Of a stretch of 64,000 nt of DNA, positions 55,860-64,000 are shown one piece after another. The translations under genes were made by a program, and so were the position numbers. The notes beneath the pieces were generated by a model. It was not told the DNA's origin. It searched no databases and saw only the letters and a list, made by a program, of their open reading frames with translations. The number at the start of each line of letters is the position of its first letter. Position 1 is the stretch's first letter. Source of the stretch: Amycolatopsis sp. GM8 (lineage in GTDB: Bacteria; Actinomycetota; Actinomycetes; Mycobacteriales; Pseudonocardiaceae); assembly GCF_021653975.1 (NCBI RefSeq), contig NZ_JAJKFK010000015.1:1-64000 (forward strand), read 5' to 3'.

Positions 55860-56654
55860 TCAGGGCAGCCCATCGCTGAACGGATCCTGGGTGCGCCCGA
55901 CCAGGTCGGCGATCGATTCGACAACCATTGTCGGCCGGTAGGGGAACCGCTCAGCCGACTCCTTCGTGGAGATCCCGGTGAGCACCAGGATCGTCTGCAA
56001 CCCGGCCTCGATCCCGGAATGCACATCGGTGTCCATCCGGTCGCCGATCATGACCGTGCTCTCCGAGTGTGCCCCCAGCGACCGCAACGCCGACCGCATC
56101 ATCAACGGGTTCGGCTTGCCCACGAAGTACGGCGAACGCCCGGTGGCCCGCTCGATCAACGCCGCGATCGACCCGGTCGCGGGCAGGCTCCCCTCCAGAC
56201 TCGGGCCGGTGGCATCGGGGTTGGTGGCGATGAACCTCGCACCCGCCTCAATCATCCGGATCGCCCTCGTGATCGCCGTAAAGCTGTACGTCCGCGTCTC
56301 GCCCAGAACGACGTAGTCCGGGTCCCGGTCCGTGAGCACGTACCCGGCTTCGTGCAGGGCGGTGGTCAGACCCGCTTCGCCGATGACGAACGCCGAGCCG
56401 TTCGGGCGCTGGCTGTCGAGGAACTTCGCGGTCGCCAGTGCCGAGGTCCAGATCCGATCTTCCGGGACATCCAGCCCGGTCCGCTGCAGCCGCGCCCGGA
56501 GATCACGCGGGGTGTAGATCGAGTTGTTCGTGAGCACCAGGAACGGCGTCTCGTGGGCGCGCAACTCGGCGAGGAACTCGTCGGCGCCGGGCACCAGGTG
56601 CTCCTCGTGCACCAGGACCCCATCCATGTCGGTCAGGTACGTCCACTGGTTCAT
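55860..56654 (-). CDS. HAD-IIA phosphatase (NagD-like)
   Basis: 264 residues. Nucleophile [20 protein letters not shown] and [16 protein letters not shown] is 6 nt before the ATG. NagD-type enzymes hydrolyse UMP or sugar phosphates. It abuts modC (4-nt overlap) on the same strand and may share its transcript end. Confidence 0.92.
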   Translation of the reverse strand: MNQWTYLTDMDGVLVHEEHLVPGADEFLAELRAHETPFLVLTNNSIYTPRDLRARLQRTGLDVPEDRIWTSALATAKFLDSQRPNGSAFVIGEAGLTTALHEAGYVLTDRDPDYVVLGETRTYSFTAITRAIRMIEAGARFIATNPDATGPSLEGSLPATGSIAALIERATGRSPYFVGKPNPLMMRSALRSLGAHSESTVMIGDRMDTDVHSGIEAGLQTILVLTGISTKESAERFPYRPTMVVESIADLVGRTQDPFSDGLP

Positions 56655-57712
56655 GCGGTGAGACTAGCGGGATACACAGTCACCGTTGTGGCCTTGATAT
56701 CGAGCCGGACCGCCGAGCCGGGTTCGAGCCGCAGGTCGGCGACCGCGGCCGGGGTCAGATCCGCGGCCAGCCCGGCATCGGTGCGCAGGCGGATCACCGG
56801 ACCGTGCGGTTCCAGCGCCGTCACCGACGCGGCGATGATGTTGCGCGGGCTCCCCGGATGCCCGTCGCCAGCGGGATAAACCGCCACCGAGCTCGGCGCG
56901 AAGACCGCGACAGCCGGCTCGCCGAGCGCGGTGTCCGCCGCCAGCATCCCCGCGATGCGCCGCCCCTCCTCCGTCCGCAACCCGTCGTCCACCGCGGTGC
57001 CGGCGATGAGGTTGAGCCCCGCGATGCGCGCCGTGAACGCCGTCCGCGGCGCGGCGAGCACCTCCCGCGTCGGCCCGCGCTCGATGGCCCGGCCCTCGGT
57101 CAGCACCAGCACGTGATCGGCCAGCGCGAGCGCGTCCAGCGGGTCATGCGTGACCAGGACTGTCGCGCGTTCCTTGTTGCTGCTGAGCACGCGCCGCAGC
57201 AGCCCCCGGATCGCCGGCGCCGCGTCCACGTCGAGCGCGGCCATCGGCTCGTCGAGCAGCAACAGGTCCGGTTCACCGGCGAGCGCCCGCGCCACCGCGA
57301 CCCGCTGCGCCTGCCCGCCGGACAGCTGCGCGGGCTTGCGGTCGGCGAACTCGGCCGCGTCCACCTCCGCCAGCCAGCGCCGCGCGATGTTCCGCGACTC
57401 GCGCCGCCCGGCGCCCTTGGACCGCGGCGAGAACCCGACATTGTCCACAACGGACAGATGTGGGAACAGCAATGGGTCCTGGGACAGCAGCCCGATCGAC
57501 CGGTCGTACGGCTGCAGCGCGTTCAGGTCCCGGTCGCCGAGCAGGATCTTCGCCCGCCGCGGCCGCAACAGGCCCGACAGGCTGCCGAGCAGGCTCGACT
57601 TCCCGGACCCGTTCGGCCCGAGGATCGCCAGCACCGTCCCCGCGGGCACCTCGAAGTCCACCGCGAGCTCGAACGAGCCACGGGTCAGCTCGATCTCCAC
57701 CCGCAGCGTCAC
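56651..57712 (-). CDS. modC: Molybdate ABC transporter ATP-binding protein
   Basis: 353 residues from GTG overlapping the modB stop. Walker [11 protein letters not shown], signature [12 protein letters not shown], Walker [13 protein letters not shown], switch [10 protein letters not shown]-terminal TOBE domain from about 290. Last gene of modABC. Confidence 0.92.
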   Translation of the reverse strand: MTLRVEIELTRGSFELAVDFEVPAGTVLAILGPNGSGKSSLLGSLSGLLRPRRAKILLGDRDLNALQPYDRSIGLLSQDPLLFPHLSVVDNVGFSPRSKGAGRRESRNIARRWLAEVDAAEFADRKPAQLSGGQAQRVAVARALAGEPDLLLLDEPMAALDVDAAPAIRGLLRRVLSSNKERATVLVTHDPLDALALADHVLVLTEGRAIERGPTREVLAAPRTAFTARIAGLNLIAGTAVDDGLRTEEGRRIAGMLAADTALGEPAVAVFAPSSVAVYPAGDGHPGSPRNIIAASVTALEPHGPVIRLRTDAGLAADLTPAAVADLRLEPGSAVRLDIKATTVTVYPASLTA

Positions 57713-58491
57713 CCGGTGCCCCCTTCCAACGCCCGCGGCCGCGCCACGATGATCACCAGCAGCGCGAGCACGACGAGCAGCAACGCCACCGCGACCGCAC
57801 TGTCTATATCGGACTCCGCCTGCGTGTAGACCTCGAGCGGCAGCGTCCTGGTGACGCCTTCGAGGCTGCCCGCGAACGTGATCGTCGCCCCGAACTCCCC
57901 GAGCGCGCGAGCGAAGCTCAGCACCGCACCCGACCCGAGCGCGGGCAGCAGCATCGGCACCGTGACCCGGCGGAACACCGTCCATGGCCGCGCGCCGAGC
58001 GTCGCGCCCACCTGTTCATAGGAGTCACCCGCGCTCCGCAGCGCGCCTTCGAGGCTCACCACGAGGAACGGCATGGCCACGAAGATCTGCGCGATCACCA
58101 CCGCGGCCGTCGTGAACGGCACCGTCACGCCGAGCGTCACGTCCAGCAGGTAACCGAGAAAACCCTTGCGCCCCAACAGGTATAGCAGTGCCAGCCCGCC
58201 GACCACCGGTGGCAGCACGAGCGGCAGCAGCACAATCGCGCGCAGCAGCCGGATCCCCGGCACCCTCGACCGGGCGAGGACGACGGCGAGCGGCACCCCG
58301 AGCACGATGCAGCCCACCGTCGACATCGCGGCCGTCTCGATCGACAACCGCAGCGCCGCGAGCGACGAGTCGGTGACGATCAAGGACGGCAGCCGGCGCA
58401 GATCCGAGCGGACCAGCAGCCCGACCACCGGCAAGACGACCAGCGCGAGCGCGAGTCCCGCGGGCACCCAGAGCACCCACGGGATCTTCAC
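57709..58491 (-). CDS. modB: Molybdate ABC transporter permease
   Basis: 260 residues from GTG 58491, where similarity to ModB (MKIPWVLWVPAGLALA) begins; TTG 58524 overlapping modA is the alternative. Five to six helices and the EAA loop ARALGEFGATITFAG. Pairs with ModC. Confidence 0.92.
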   Translation of the reverse strand: MKIPWVLWVPAGLALALVVLPVVGLLVRSDLRRLPSLIVTDSSLAALRLSIETAAMSTVGCIVLGVPLAVVLARSRVPGIRLLRAIVLLPLVLPPVVGGLALLYLLGRKGFLGYLLDVTLGVTVPFTTAAVVIAQIFVAMPFLVVSLEGALRSAGDSYEQVGATLGARPWTVFRRVTVPMLLPALGSGAVLSFARALGEFGATITFAGSLEGVTRTLPLEVYTQAESDIDSAVAVALLLVVLALLVIIVARPRALEGGTG

Positions 58492-58504
58492 GCGCGGGGT
58501 GGGA

Positions 58505-59290
58505 CTACTTTGCAGCCGGGCCAAAACCCACCTTGCTCAGCTCGGCCTGCCCCTGCGCGCCGAGCACGAACTGCTCGAACTGCTGGGCGAGGTCGGCCTG
58601 CGGGGCGTCCTTGAGCACCGCGATCGGGTAGTTGTTGATCGCCTGCGCCGACTCGGGGAAGTCGACCTGGGCGACCTTGCCGCCCGCGGTGTTCGCGTCG
58701 GTCACGTAGACCAAACCCGCATCCGCGTCGCCGGACTCGACCTTCGTCAGCACCTGCTTGACGTCCTGCTCCTCGCTGACCGGCTTGATCGTCACGTTGG
58801 TGTTCTTCTCGACCTTCTGCGTCGCCGAGCCGCACGGCACCTGCGCCGCGCACACGACGACCTTCAACCCCGGGGCCGCGAGATCGCCGAAGGTCTTGAG
58901 GCCCTTCGGGTTGCCCGGCGCGGTCGCGATCGTGAGCTTGTTGGTCGCGAAGATCGTCGGCGTGCCGTTGATGACACCGCCCTGCACGGCCTTGTCCATG
59001 TTCGTCTGGTCGGCGGACGCGAACACGTCGGCCTTCGCGCCGTTGGTCAGCTGCTGCACCAGCGTCGACGAGCCGCCGAAGCTGTACTTGACGGTGACCC
59101 CGGGGTGCGCCGCCTCGAATTCCGTCTTCAAGGCGTTGAACGACTCGGTCAGTGAAGCCGCGGCGTACACCGTCAGCGTCTTCGCCTCGGGGGCGCTGCT
59201 GCTGGAACTGCCGGCGTCGCCGGACGAGCCCGAACCGCATCCAGCGACCAGCAGCGCGACGCCGGCCAGCGTGGCCAATACCTTCTTCAA
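58505..59290 (-). CDS. modA: Molybdate-binding lipoprotein
   Basis: 261 residues from TTG 59290 with GGAGGAGAG upstream; the 44-codon longer frame crosses the regulator gene and is rejected. Lipobox LLVAGC. A Ser-rich linker is followed by the SBP domain (LTVYAAASLTESF; SSTLVQQL; YVTDAN). Overlaps the HTH-TOBE regulator gene by 4 nt. Confidence 0.94.
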   Translation of the reverse strand: MKKVLATLAGVALLVAGCGSGSSGDAGSSSSSAPEAKTLTVYAAASLTESFNALKTEFEAAHPGVTVKYSFGGSSTLVQQLTNGAKADVFASADQTNMDKAVQGGVINGTPTIFATNKLTIATAPGNPKGLKTFGDLAAPGLKVVVCAAQVPCGSATQKVEKNTNVTIKPVSEEQDVKQVLTKVESGDADAGLVYVTDANTAGGKVAQVDFPESAQAINNYPIAVLKDAPQADLAQQFEQFVLGAQGQAELSKVGFGPAAK

Positions 59291-59691
59291 CGCTCTCCTC
59301 CTGGAGTCTCGACGACGACGGTCGTCGCCTTCACCACCGCCACCGCGAGCACACCGGGCCGCAGCCCGAGCTCGCGCACCGCTTCGGTGCTCATCAGCGA
59401 CACGACCCGGTGCGGCCCGCACTGCAGCTCGACCTGAGCCATCACCTTGTCGGCGGTGACCTCGGTGACGAGGCCGACGAACCGGTTCCGCGCGGAGCGC
59501 CCGACCTCGGACGGGTCCTCCGGACCGGCGGCCTGAGCACGGGCGAACTCGGCGAGTTCCGCGCCGTCGATGATCTTGCGGCCGGCCGAGTCCACACTGG
59601 AACCGAGCTGACCGGCACGGACCCAGCGACGCACGGTGTCGTCACTGACGCCGAGCAGGCCGGCGGCTTCTGAGAACCGAAATTGCGGCAT
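59287..59691 (-). CDS. HTH-TOBE molybdate regulator
   Basis: 134 residues. N-terminal MerR/excisionase-like helix-turn-helix (SEAAGLLGVSDDTVRRWVRAGQL) and a C-terminal Mop/TOBE domain (RNRFVGLVTEVTADKVMAQVEL) that binds molybdate. First gene of the mod operon; probably represses modABC and perhaps the moa genes when molybdate is present. Not ModE in layout (one TOBE, different HTH). Confidence 0.9.
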   Translation of the reverse strand: MPQFRFSEAAGLLGVSDDTVRRWVRAGQLGSSVDSAGRKIIDGAELAEFARAQAAGPEDPSEVGRSARNRFVGLVTEVTADKVMAQVELQCGPHRVVSLMSTEAVRELGLRPGVLAVAVVKATTVVVETPGGER

Positions 59692-59724
59692 GGCCGCGAC
59701 ATTATCTCCGCTACTGAGGAAAGA

Positions 59725-60207
59725 CTAGGCGGAGGCGGTCTCCCCGAGAATGTCGTTACGCATCAGCAGCAAGACTTCGCGTTCGTAACGTTCCACGATG
59801 TCCCGTTCCTCCGGGGAGAACTTTTCGAGCACCTGCTCGACCACGTCCAGCGCGGAGGAGAACAGCGGCGCGAGCTTCTCCTCGTCCAGCGGCAGGATCT
59901 CGACGAGCACCTTGCGCCGGTCCTGCGTGTCACGCACGCGCCGGACGAACCCGGCCCGCTCCAGCCGGTCGATGACACCGGTCACCGCACCCGTCGACAG
60001 GCCTGTGAGCTGGGCAATCCGGCCCGCCGTCAGCGGACCCTGGGCCCGCGAGGCAAGATCCAGTGCCTTGTGGTCCGTGCCGGACAGCCCCATCCGCTCG
60101 GCGATCCGCGCGTGCCGCAGCACGGCGAGCGTGCTGGTCTCGCGGCCGAGCTCGGCGAACCGCTCGAGCACGCCGGGCGGCACGGGATACCTTGGCTCGG
60201 CTGCCAT
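59725..60207 (-). CDS. MarR family regulator
   Basis: 160 residues from ATG 60207 with GGGAGGAA 7 nt upstream. MarR winged helix LTAGRIAQLTGLSTGAVTGVIDRLERAGFVRR (centre at about 60-92) and wing RDTQDRRKVLVE. Divergent from moaA. Ligand unknown; may link redox or stress to cofactor synthesis. Confidence 0.87.
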   Translation of the reverse strand: MAAEPRYPVPPGVLERFAELGRETSTLAVLRHARIAERMGLSGTDHKALDLASRAQGPLTAGRIAQLTGLSTGAVTGVIDRLERAGFVRRVRDTQDRRKVLVEILPLDEEKLAPLFSSALDVVEQVLEKFSPEERDIVERYEREVLLLMRNDILGETASA

Positions 60208-60295
60208 CGCCCGTTCCTCCCGGCCTTGAAACATCGTGTGTTCCCAATATTCTAGTGATCGTCGCGACGCGGCGACTCGGGTTAGGCTGGTGTCA

Positions 60296-61357
60296 ATGAG
60301 TGCGGTAAATCTCGGTCTGCCCCGTCTCCGGGGTGGCCCCACCGTTTCCGAACCCAGGCCGGACAACCCAGCCCTGATCGACACCTTCGGCCGGGTCGCC
60401 ACCGATCTGCGGGTCTCGCTGACGGACCGGTGCAACCTCCGGTGCAGCTACTGCATGCCCGCCGAAGGCCTGCCGTGGCTGCCCGGCGAGGAAGTGCTGA
60501 CCGACGAAGAGCTGTTGCGGCTGCTGAGAATCGCGGTCGAGCGGCTCGGGGTCACCGACATCCGGCTCACCGGCGGCGAGCCGATGCTGCGGCCGGGTCT
60601 CGAGGACCTCGTCGCGCAGATCACCGCGCTGCGCCCGCGGCCCCGGGTTTCCATGACCACCAACGGAATCGGCCTCGCCAAGCGCGCCGGCGCGCTCGCC
60701 GCGGCGGGCCTGGACCGGATCAACGTCTCGCTCGACACCATCGATCCGCAGACGTTCCGCGAGATCACCCGGCGCGACCGGCTCTCCCATGTACTGGCCG
60801 GACTCGAGGCGGCCCGCGCGGCCGGGCTCGACCCGGTCAAGGTCAACGCGGTGCTGCTGCGCGGGATCAACGAGGGCGAGGCGGCGTCGCTGCTGCGGTT
60901 CTGCCTCGACCACGGCTACCACCTGCGGTTCATCGAGCAGATGCCGCTCGACGCCCAGCACGGCTGGAACCGCCGCGACATGGTGACCGCCGAGGAGATC
61001 CTCGGCCTGCTGCGCGCCGAGTTCGAGCTGACCCCGAGCCCCGTCGAACGCGGCGGCGCGCCGGCCGAGCGCTGGGTGGTCGACGGCGGGCGCGGCGACG
61101 TCGGTGTCATCGCGTCGGTGACCAGGCCGTTCTGTGCCGCGTGCGAGCGCACCAGGCTGACCGCGGACGGGGCCGTGCGCTCCTGCCTGTTCAGTAATGA
61201 CGAGACGGACCTGCGTGGCCTGCTGCGCGGCGGTCTCGACGACGAAGCGGTGGCGAACGCGTGGCGGATGACCATGTGGGGCAAGCTGGCCGGGCACGAG
61301 ATCAACGACGCCGGATTCGCCCAGCCGCTCCGGCCGATGAGCGCGATCGGAGGCTGA
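60296..61357 (+). CDS. moaA: GTP 3',8-cyclase MoaA
   Basis: 353 residues. Radical-SAM CNLRCSYC cluster, TGGEPMLRPG SAM loop, second cluster CAACERTRLTADGAVRSC, and the C-terminal Gly-Gly required for activity. First step of molybdopterin synthesis. Leaderless: TAGGCT is 7 nt before ATG. Followed by moaD after 7 nt. Confidence 0.96.
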   Translation: MSAVNLGLPRLRGGPTVSEPRPDNPALIDTFGRVATDLRVSLTDRCNLRCSYCMPAEGLPWLPGEEVLTDEELLRLLRIAVERLGVTDIRLTGGEPMLRPGLEDLVAQITALRPRPRVSMTTNGIGLAKRAGALAAAGLDRINVSLDTIDPQTFREITRRDRLSHVLAGLEAARAAGLDPVKVNAVLLRGINEGEAASLLRFCLDHGYHLRFIEQMPLDAQHGWNRRDMVTAEEILGLLRAEFELTPSPVERGGAPAERWVVDGGRGDVGVIASVTRPFCAACERTRLTADGAVRSCLFSNDETDLRGLLRGGLDDEAVANAWRMTMWGKLAGHEINDAGFAQPLRPMSAIGG

Positions 61358-61364
61358 AACGGCC

Positions 61365-61619
61365 GTGACAACGGTGCTGGTGCGGTATTTCGCGTCCGCA
61401 CGGGCCGCGTCGGGCGTGGAGCAGGAGACGCTCCAGCTGCCCGTCGGCGCGTCCGTCCGGGAGGCGCTCGGCGCGCTCCGCGAACGGCATCCGGAGAAGC
61501 TTCCGCGAGTTCTCGAGGCGGCCAGTTTCCTTCTCGACGGGATCGCGGTGCGTGATCATTCGCGGGCGGTTCCCGACGGTTCCGAGCTCGACGTCCTACC
61601 TCCCTTCGCGGGAGGTTGA
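61365..61619 (+). CDS. moaD: MoaD molybdopterin synthase small subunit
   Basis: 84 residues, ubiquitin-like, ending in PPFAGG with the Gly-Gly that is thiocarboxylated. GTG start. Partner of the MoaE part of the fusion gene at 62977. Confidence 0.93.
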   Translation: MTTVLVRYFASARAASGVEQETLQLPVGASVREALGALRERHPEKLPRVLEAASFLLDGIAVRDHSRAVPDGSELDVLPPFAGG

Positions 61620-61770
61620 TCGGATGTTTCAGTCACCTTTCGGGGGATTCACGAACGGCCCAGTCGCGCCATAACGACGTGACACAGACCTCACGATCAG
61701 TGAATTATCTCGGCCCGGAAACGGGACGATAACGGACGCCTGAACAGGGGAAACACCCAAATCGTCATAG

Positions 61771-62757
<987 letters not shown>

Positions 62758-62838
62758 CCTGCTGAAGGTCACTCGAGGCGCGATCAGGCCGTCGGACCGG
62801 TCACGGCAAGGCCCGTGACCACCCGATGCGCGACCGAG

Positions 62839-62869
62839 GGCCCCACCGCCTCCCCCGTGCGGTGGGGCC
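62839..62869 (+). terminator. Terminator after rpf
   Basis: Arms GGCCCCACCGC (62839-62849) and GCGGTGGGGCC (62859-62869), 11 pairs. A second hairpin GGTCACGG/CCCGTGACC lies just before at about 62800-62821. Confidence 0.85.
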
Positions 62870-62891
62870 TTCGGCGCCGCCCCACCCCCGC

Positions 62892-62975
62892 GAGTCCGAC
62901 GTTCAGGACCGCGAGTCCGACACTCAAGACACCGAATTCGACGTTCAGGACGCCGAGTCCGACACCCGCGGCGCA
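62892..62975. repeat. Four-unit 21-bp tandem repeat (array 2)
   Basis: GAGTCCGAC recurs at 62892, 62913, 62934 (variant GAATTCGAC) and 62955, step 21. Reverse complement of the unit of array 1 at 14811. It abuts the stop of the moaB-moaE gene. Confidence 0.85.
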
Positions 62976-62976
62976 G

Positions 62977-63918
62977 CTAGGGCGAGTTGACCCACTCGTC
63001 GGAGCCATCGGCGAAGTGCTGGTGCTTCCAGACGGGGAGCTGGGCCTTCACTTCGTTGACGAGTTCGGCGCAGGTGGCGAAGGCTTCACCACGGTGGTCG
63101 GCCGCCACGGCGACCGCCAGTGCGACATCGCCGATGGTCAGGGCGCCCAAGCGGTGGCTCACGGCCACCGCGCGGACGCCGCCCCGCCGGCGGGTCACCT
63201 CCGCGACCACCCGGGCCAGCACATCGCCCGCGCTGGGGTGGCCCTCATAAAACAGTGTCTCGACCGACTTTCCGCCGTCGTGGTTCCGCACCACACCGCC
63301 GAACGTCACCACGGCCCCGGCCGCCTGGTCGTCGACCAGCCCGGCATGAGCCTCGACCGACAGCGGCTGCTCGGTGACCTGCGCGAGCGCGATCCGCGGC
63401 GGCGTCACCTCGTGCACCTCGACGGCACCCGGCTCGGCAGGCCTTGGATGGTCACCGCCGGAGAGCTGGTCGACCGCGTGCTCCAGCACACCGTCGAGCA
63501 CACCGAGACCGTCCTTCACACCGCCGCGCGAGCCCGGCAGGTTCACGACGAGCGTCCGCCCGGCGACGCCGGCCAGCCCGCGTGACAACACGGCCGTCGG
63601 CACCTTCGGCAGCCCGGCGCCCCGAATCGCCTCCGCCAGACCCGGCAGCTGGTGATCGAGCACCGCCGCCGTCTCGTCCGGAGTGCGGTCGGTGGGCGAG
63701 ATGCCCGTGCCGCCCGTCGTGATGATCACGTCGACCTTGTCGCCCAGGCTGTCGCGCAACGCCCGCCCGACCGGCTCACCATCCGGCACGACGAGCGGCT
63801 CCGGCACCTCGAACGACCGCGCCGCCAGCCATTCGACGATCACCGGTCCCGTCTTGTCGGCGTAGACACCCGACGCCGCACGGTTCGACGCGACGATCAC
63901 CCGTGCCGTGCGCTTCAT
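62977..63918 (-). CDS. MoaB-MoaE fusion protein (molybdopterin adenylyltransferase/synthase large subunit)
   Basis: 313 residues. Residues 1 to about 150 form a MoaB/Mog domain (IITTGGTGISPTDRTPDET, VVNLPGSRGG). Residues about 165-313 form MoaE (VVTFGGVVRNHDGG, LFYEGHPSAGD, VKAQLPVWKHQHFADGSDEWV with the catalytic Lys). The joined domain pair is found in some actinobacteria. ATG overlaps the moaC stop (ATGA). One chain thus makes and then adenylates molybdopterin. Confidence 0.94.
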   Translation of the reverse strand: MKRTARVIVASNRAASGVYADKTGPVIVEWLAARSFEVPEPLVVPDGEPVGRALRDSLGDKVDVIITTGGTGISPTDRTPDETAAVLDHQLPGLAEAIRGAGLPKVPTAVLSRGLAGVAGRTLVVNLPGSRGGVKDGLGVLDGVLEHAVDQLSGGDHPRPAEPGAVEVHEVTPPRIALAQVTEQPLSVEAHAGLVDDQAAGAVVTFGGVVRNHDGGKSVETLFYEGHPSAGDVLARVVAEVTRRRGGVRAVAVSHRLGALTIGDVALAVAVAADHRGEAFATCAELVNEVKAQLPVWKHQHFADGSDEWVNSP

Positions 63919-64000
63919 GGCCGCTCCCAGGTTCCGGTCTTCCCGCCGTCCTTACGCTCCACGCGTACCGCGTCGAGCGTCGCGGCGGGATCGACTGCCT
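63915..64000 (-). CDS. moaC: MoaC, C-terminal end (5' part outside window)
   Basis: 28 codons read AVDPAATLDAVRVERKDG followed by GKTGTWERP and TGA at 63915-63917. This is the usual MoaC end (AVD...VRLxxKxGGKSGxW). Cyclic pyranopterin monophosphate synthase, coupled to the moaB-moaE gene by overlap. Confidence 0.88.
   Translation of the reverse strand, partial: AVDPAATLDAVRVERKDGGKTGTWERP

Noticed and set aside
59291-59422. 44-residue N-terminal extension of ModA
   Set aside because: Lies inside the HTH-TOBE gene, is Arg-rich, and would hide the lipoprotein signal that begins at the TTG with a strong ribosome site.
61676-61697. Second CRP site near the moaD end
   Set aside because: GTGA and TCAC halves are 8 bp apart instead of 6, so it does not fit the CRP consensus.
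62892-62975. CRISPR array
   Set aside because: Units follow each other without variable spacers and no cas gene is present.

Overview
The window comes from the chromosome of a high-G+C actinobacterium. The gene set (SepH, DUF2530, DUF2537, DUF2771 and DUF3027 proteins, a citrate synthase of the type-2 actinobacterial kind, Rpf, R2lox) and the sequence style point to Pseudonocardiaceae, most likely Amycolatopsis or a close relative. That assignment is inference from gene content. No tRNA, rRNA or CRISPR array is visible. Many genes look leaderless, with a TANNNT or CANNNT -10 box 6-8 nt before the start codon.

Region by region. 1-84 is the tail of a transposase. 85-522 is non-coding and holds a large hairpin element (copy A). 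523-2654 (minus) is a four-gene operon: a small ESX-like protein, an NlpC/P60 hydrolase and two YbaB-like proteins. 2732-13101 is a catabolic island: FadR-type GntR regulator, amidase, HD protein, RidA, alpha/beta hydrolase with an Asp nucleophile, a signal-less ModA-like binding protein, then isomerase, racemase-like protein, DUF1537 kinase and class II aldolase in one overlapping run, then a small NIPSNAP-like protein, a MarR regulator and an MHS-type importer. The last enzymes match the OtnI-OtnK-OtnC route that turns 2-oxo-tetronate into dihydroxyacetone phosphate, but the usual dehydrogenase is missing and nitrogen-handling proteins (amidase, RidA) are present.

13399-31303 is largely core chromosome: an exporter, pdxH, the complete urease operon ureABCFGD without ureE, citrate synthase, an ABC exporter with a two-component system, a beta-lactamase-like hydrolase, serC, a GT87 mannosyltransferase, sepH and small conserved genes. 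31500-35336 groups a glutamate-cysteine-ligase-like protein, heme oxygenase under an iron box, superoxide dismutase and arylamine N-acetyltransferase. The last two share a MerR-type promoter with a 19-bp spacer.

35471-50047 holds regulators, two further MFS transporters, an AzgA-type purine permease, an Hsp90-like 906-residue protein and the neighbouring conserved actinobacterial genes. 50054-56654 holds R2lox with its TetR partner, an acyl-CoA synthetase, a PhzF protein, YccF, a second copy of the hairpin element and a multi-armed cruciform at 54771-54856, a phosphoesterase and a HAD phosphatase. 56651-64000 is a molybdenum region: molybdate transporter modABC with a HTH-TOBE regulator, moaA, moaD, a moaB-moaE fusion and the end of moaC. 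It is interrupted by rpf, which lies behind a CRP-like site and a probable c-di-AMP (ydaO) riboswitch.

The most unusual items are the catabolic island, the hairpin element present twice with compensatory base changes, the cruciform beside copy B, the paired four-unit 21-bp repeat arrays, and the shared sod/nat promoter.
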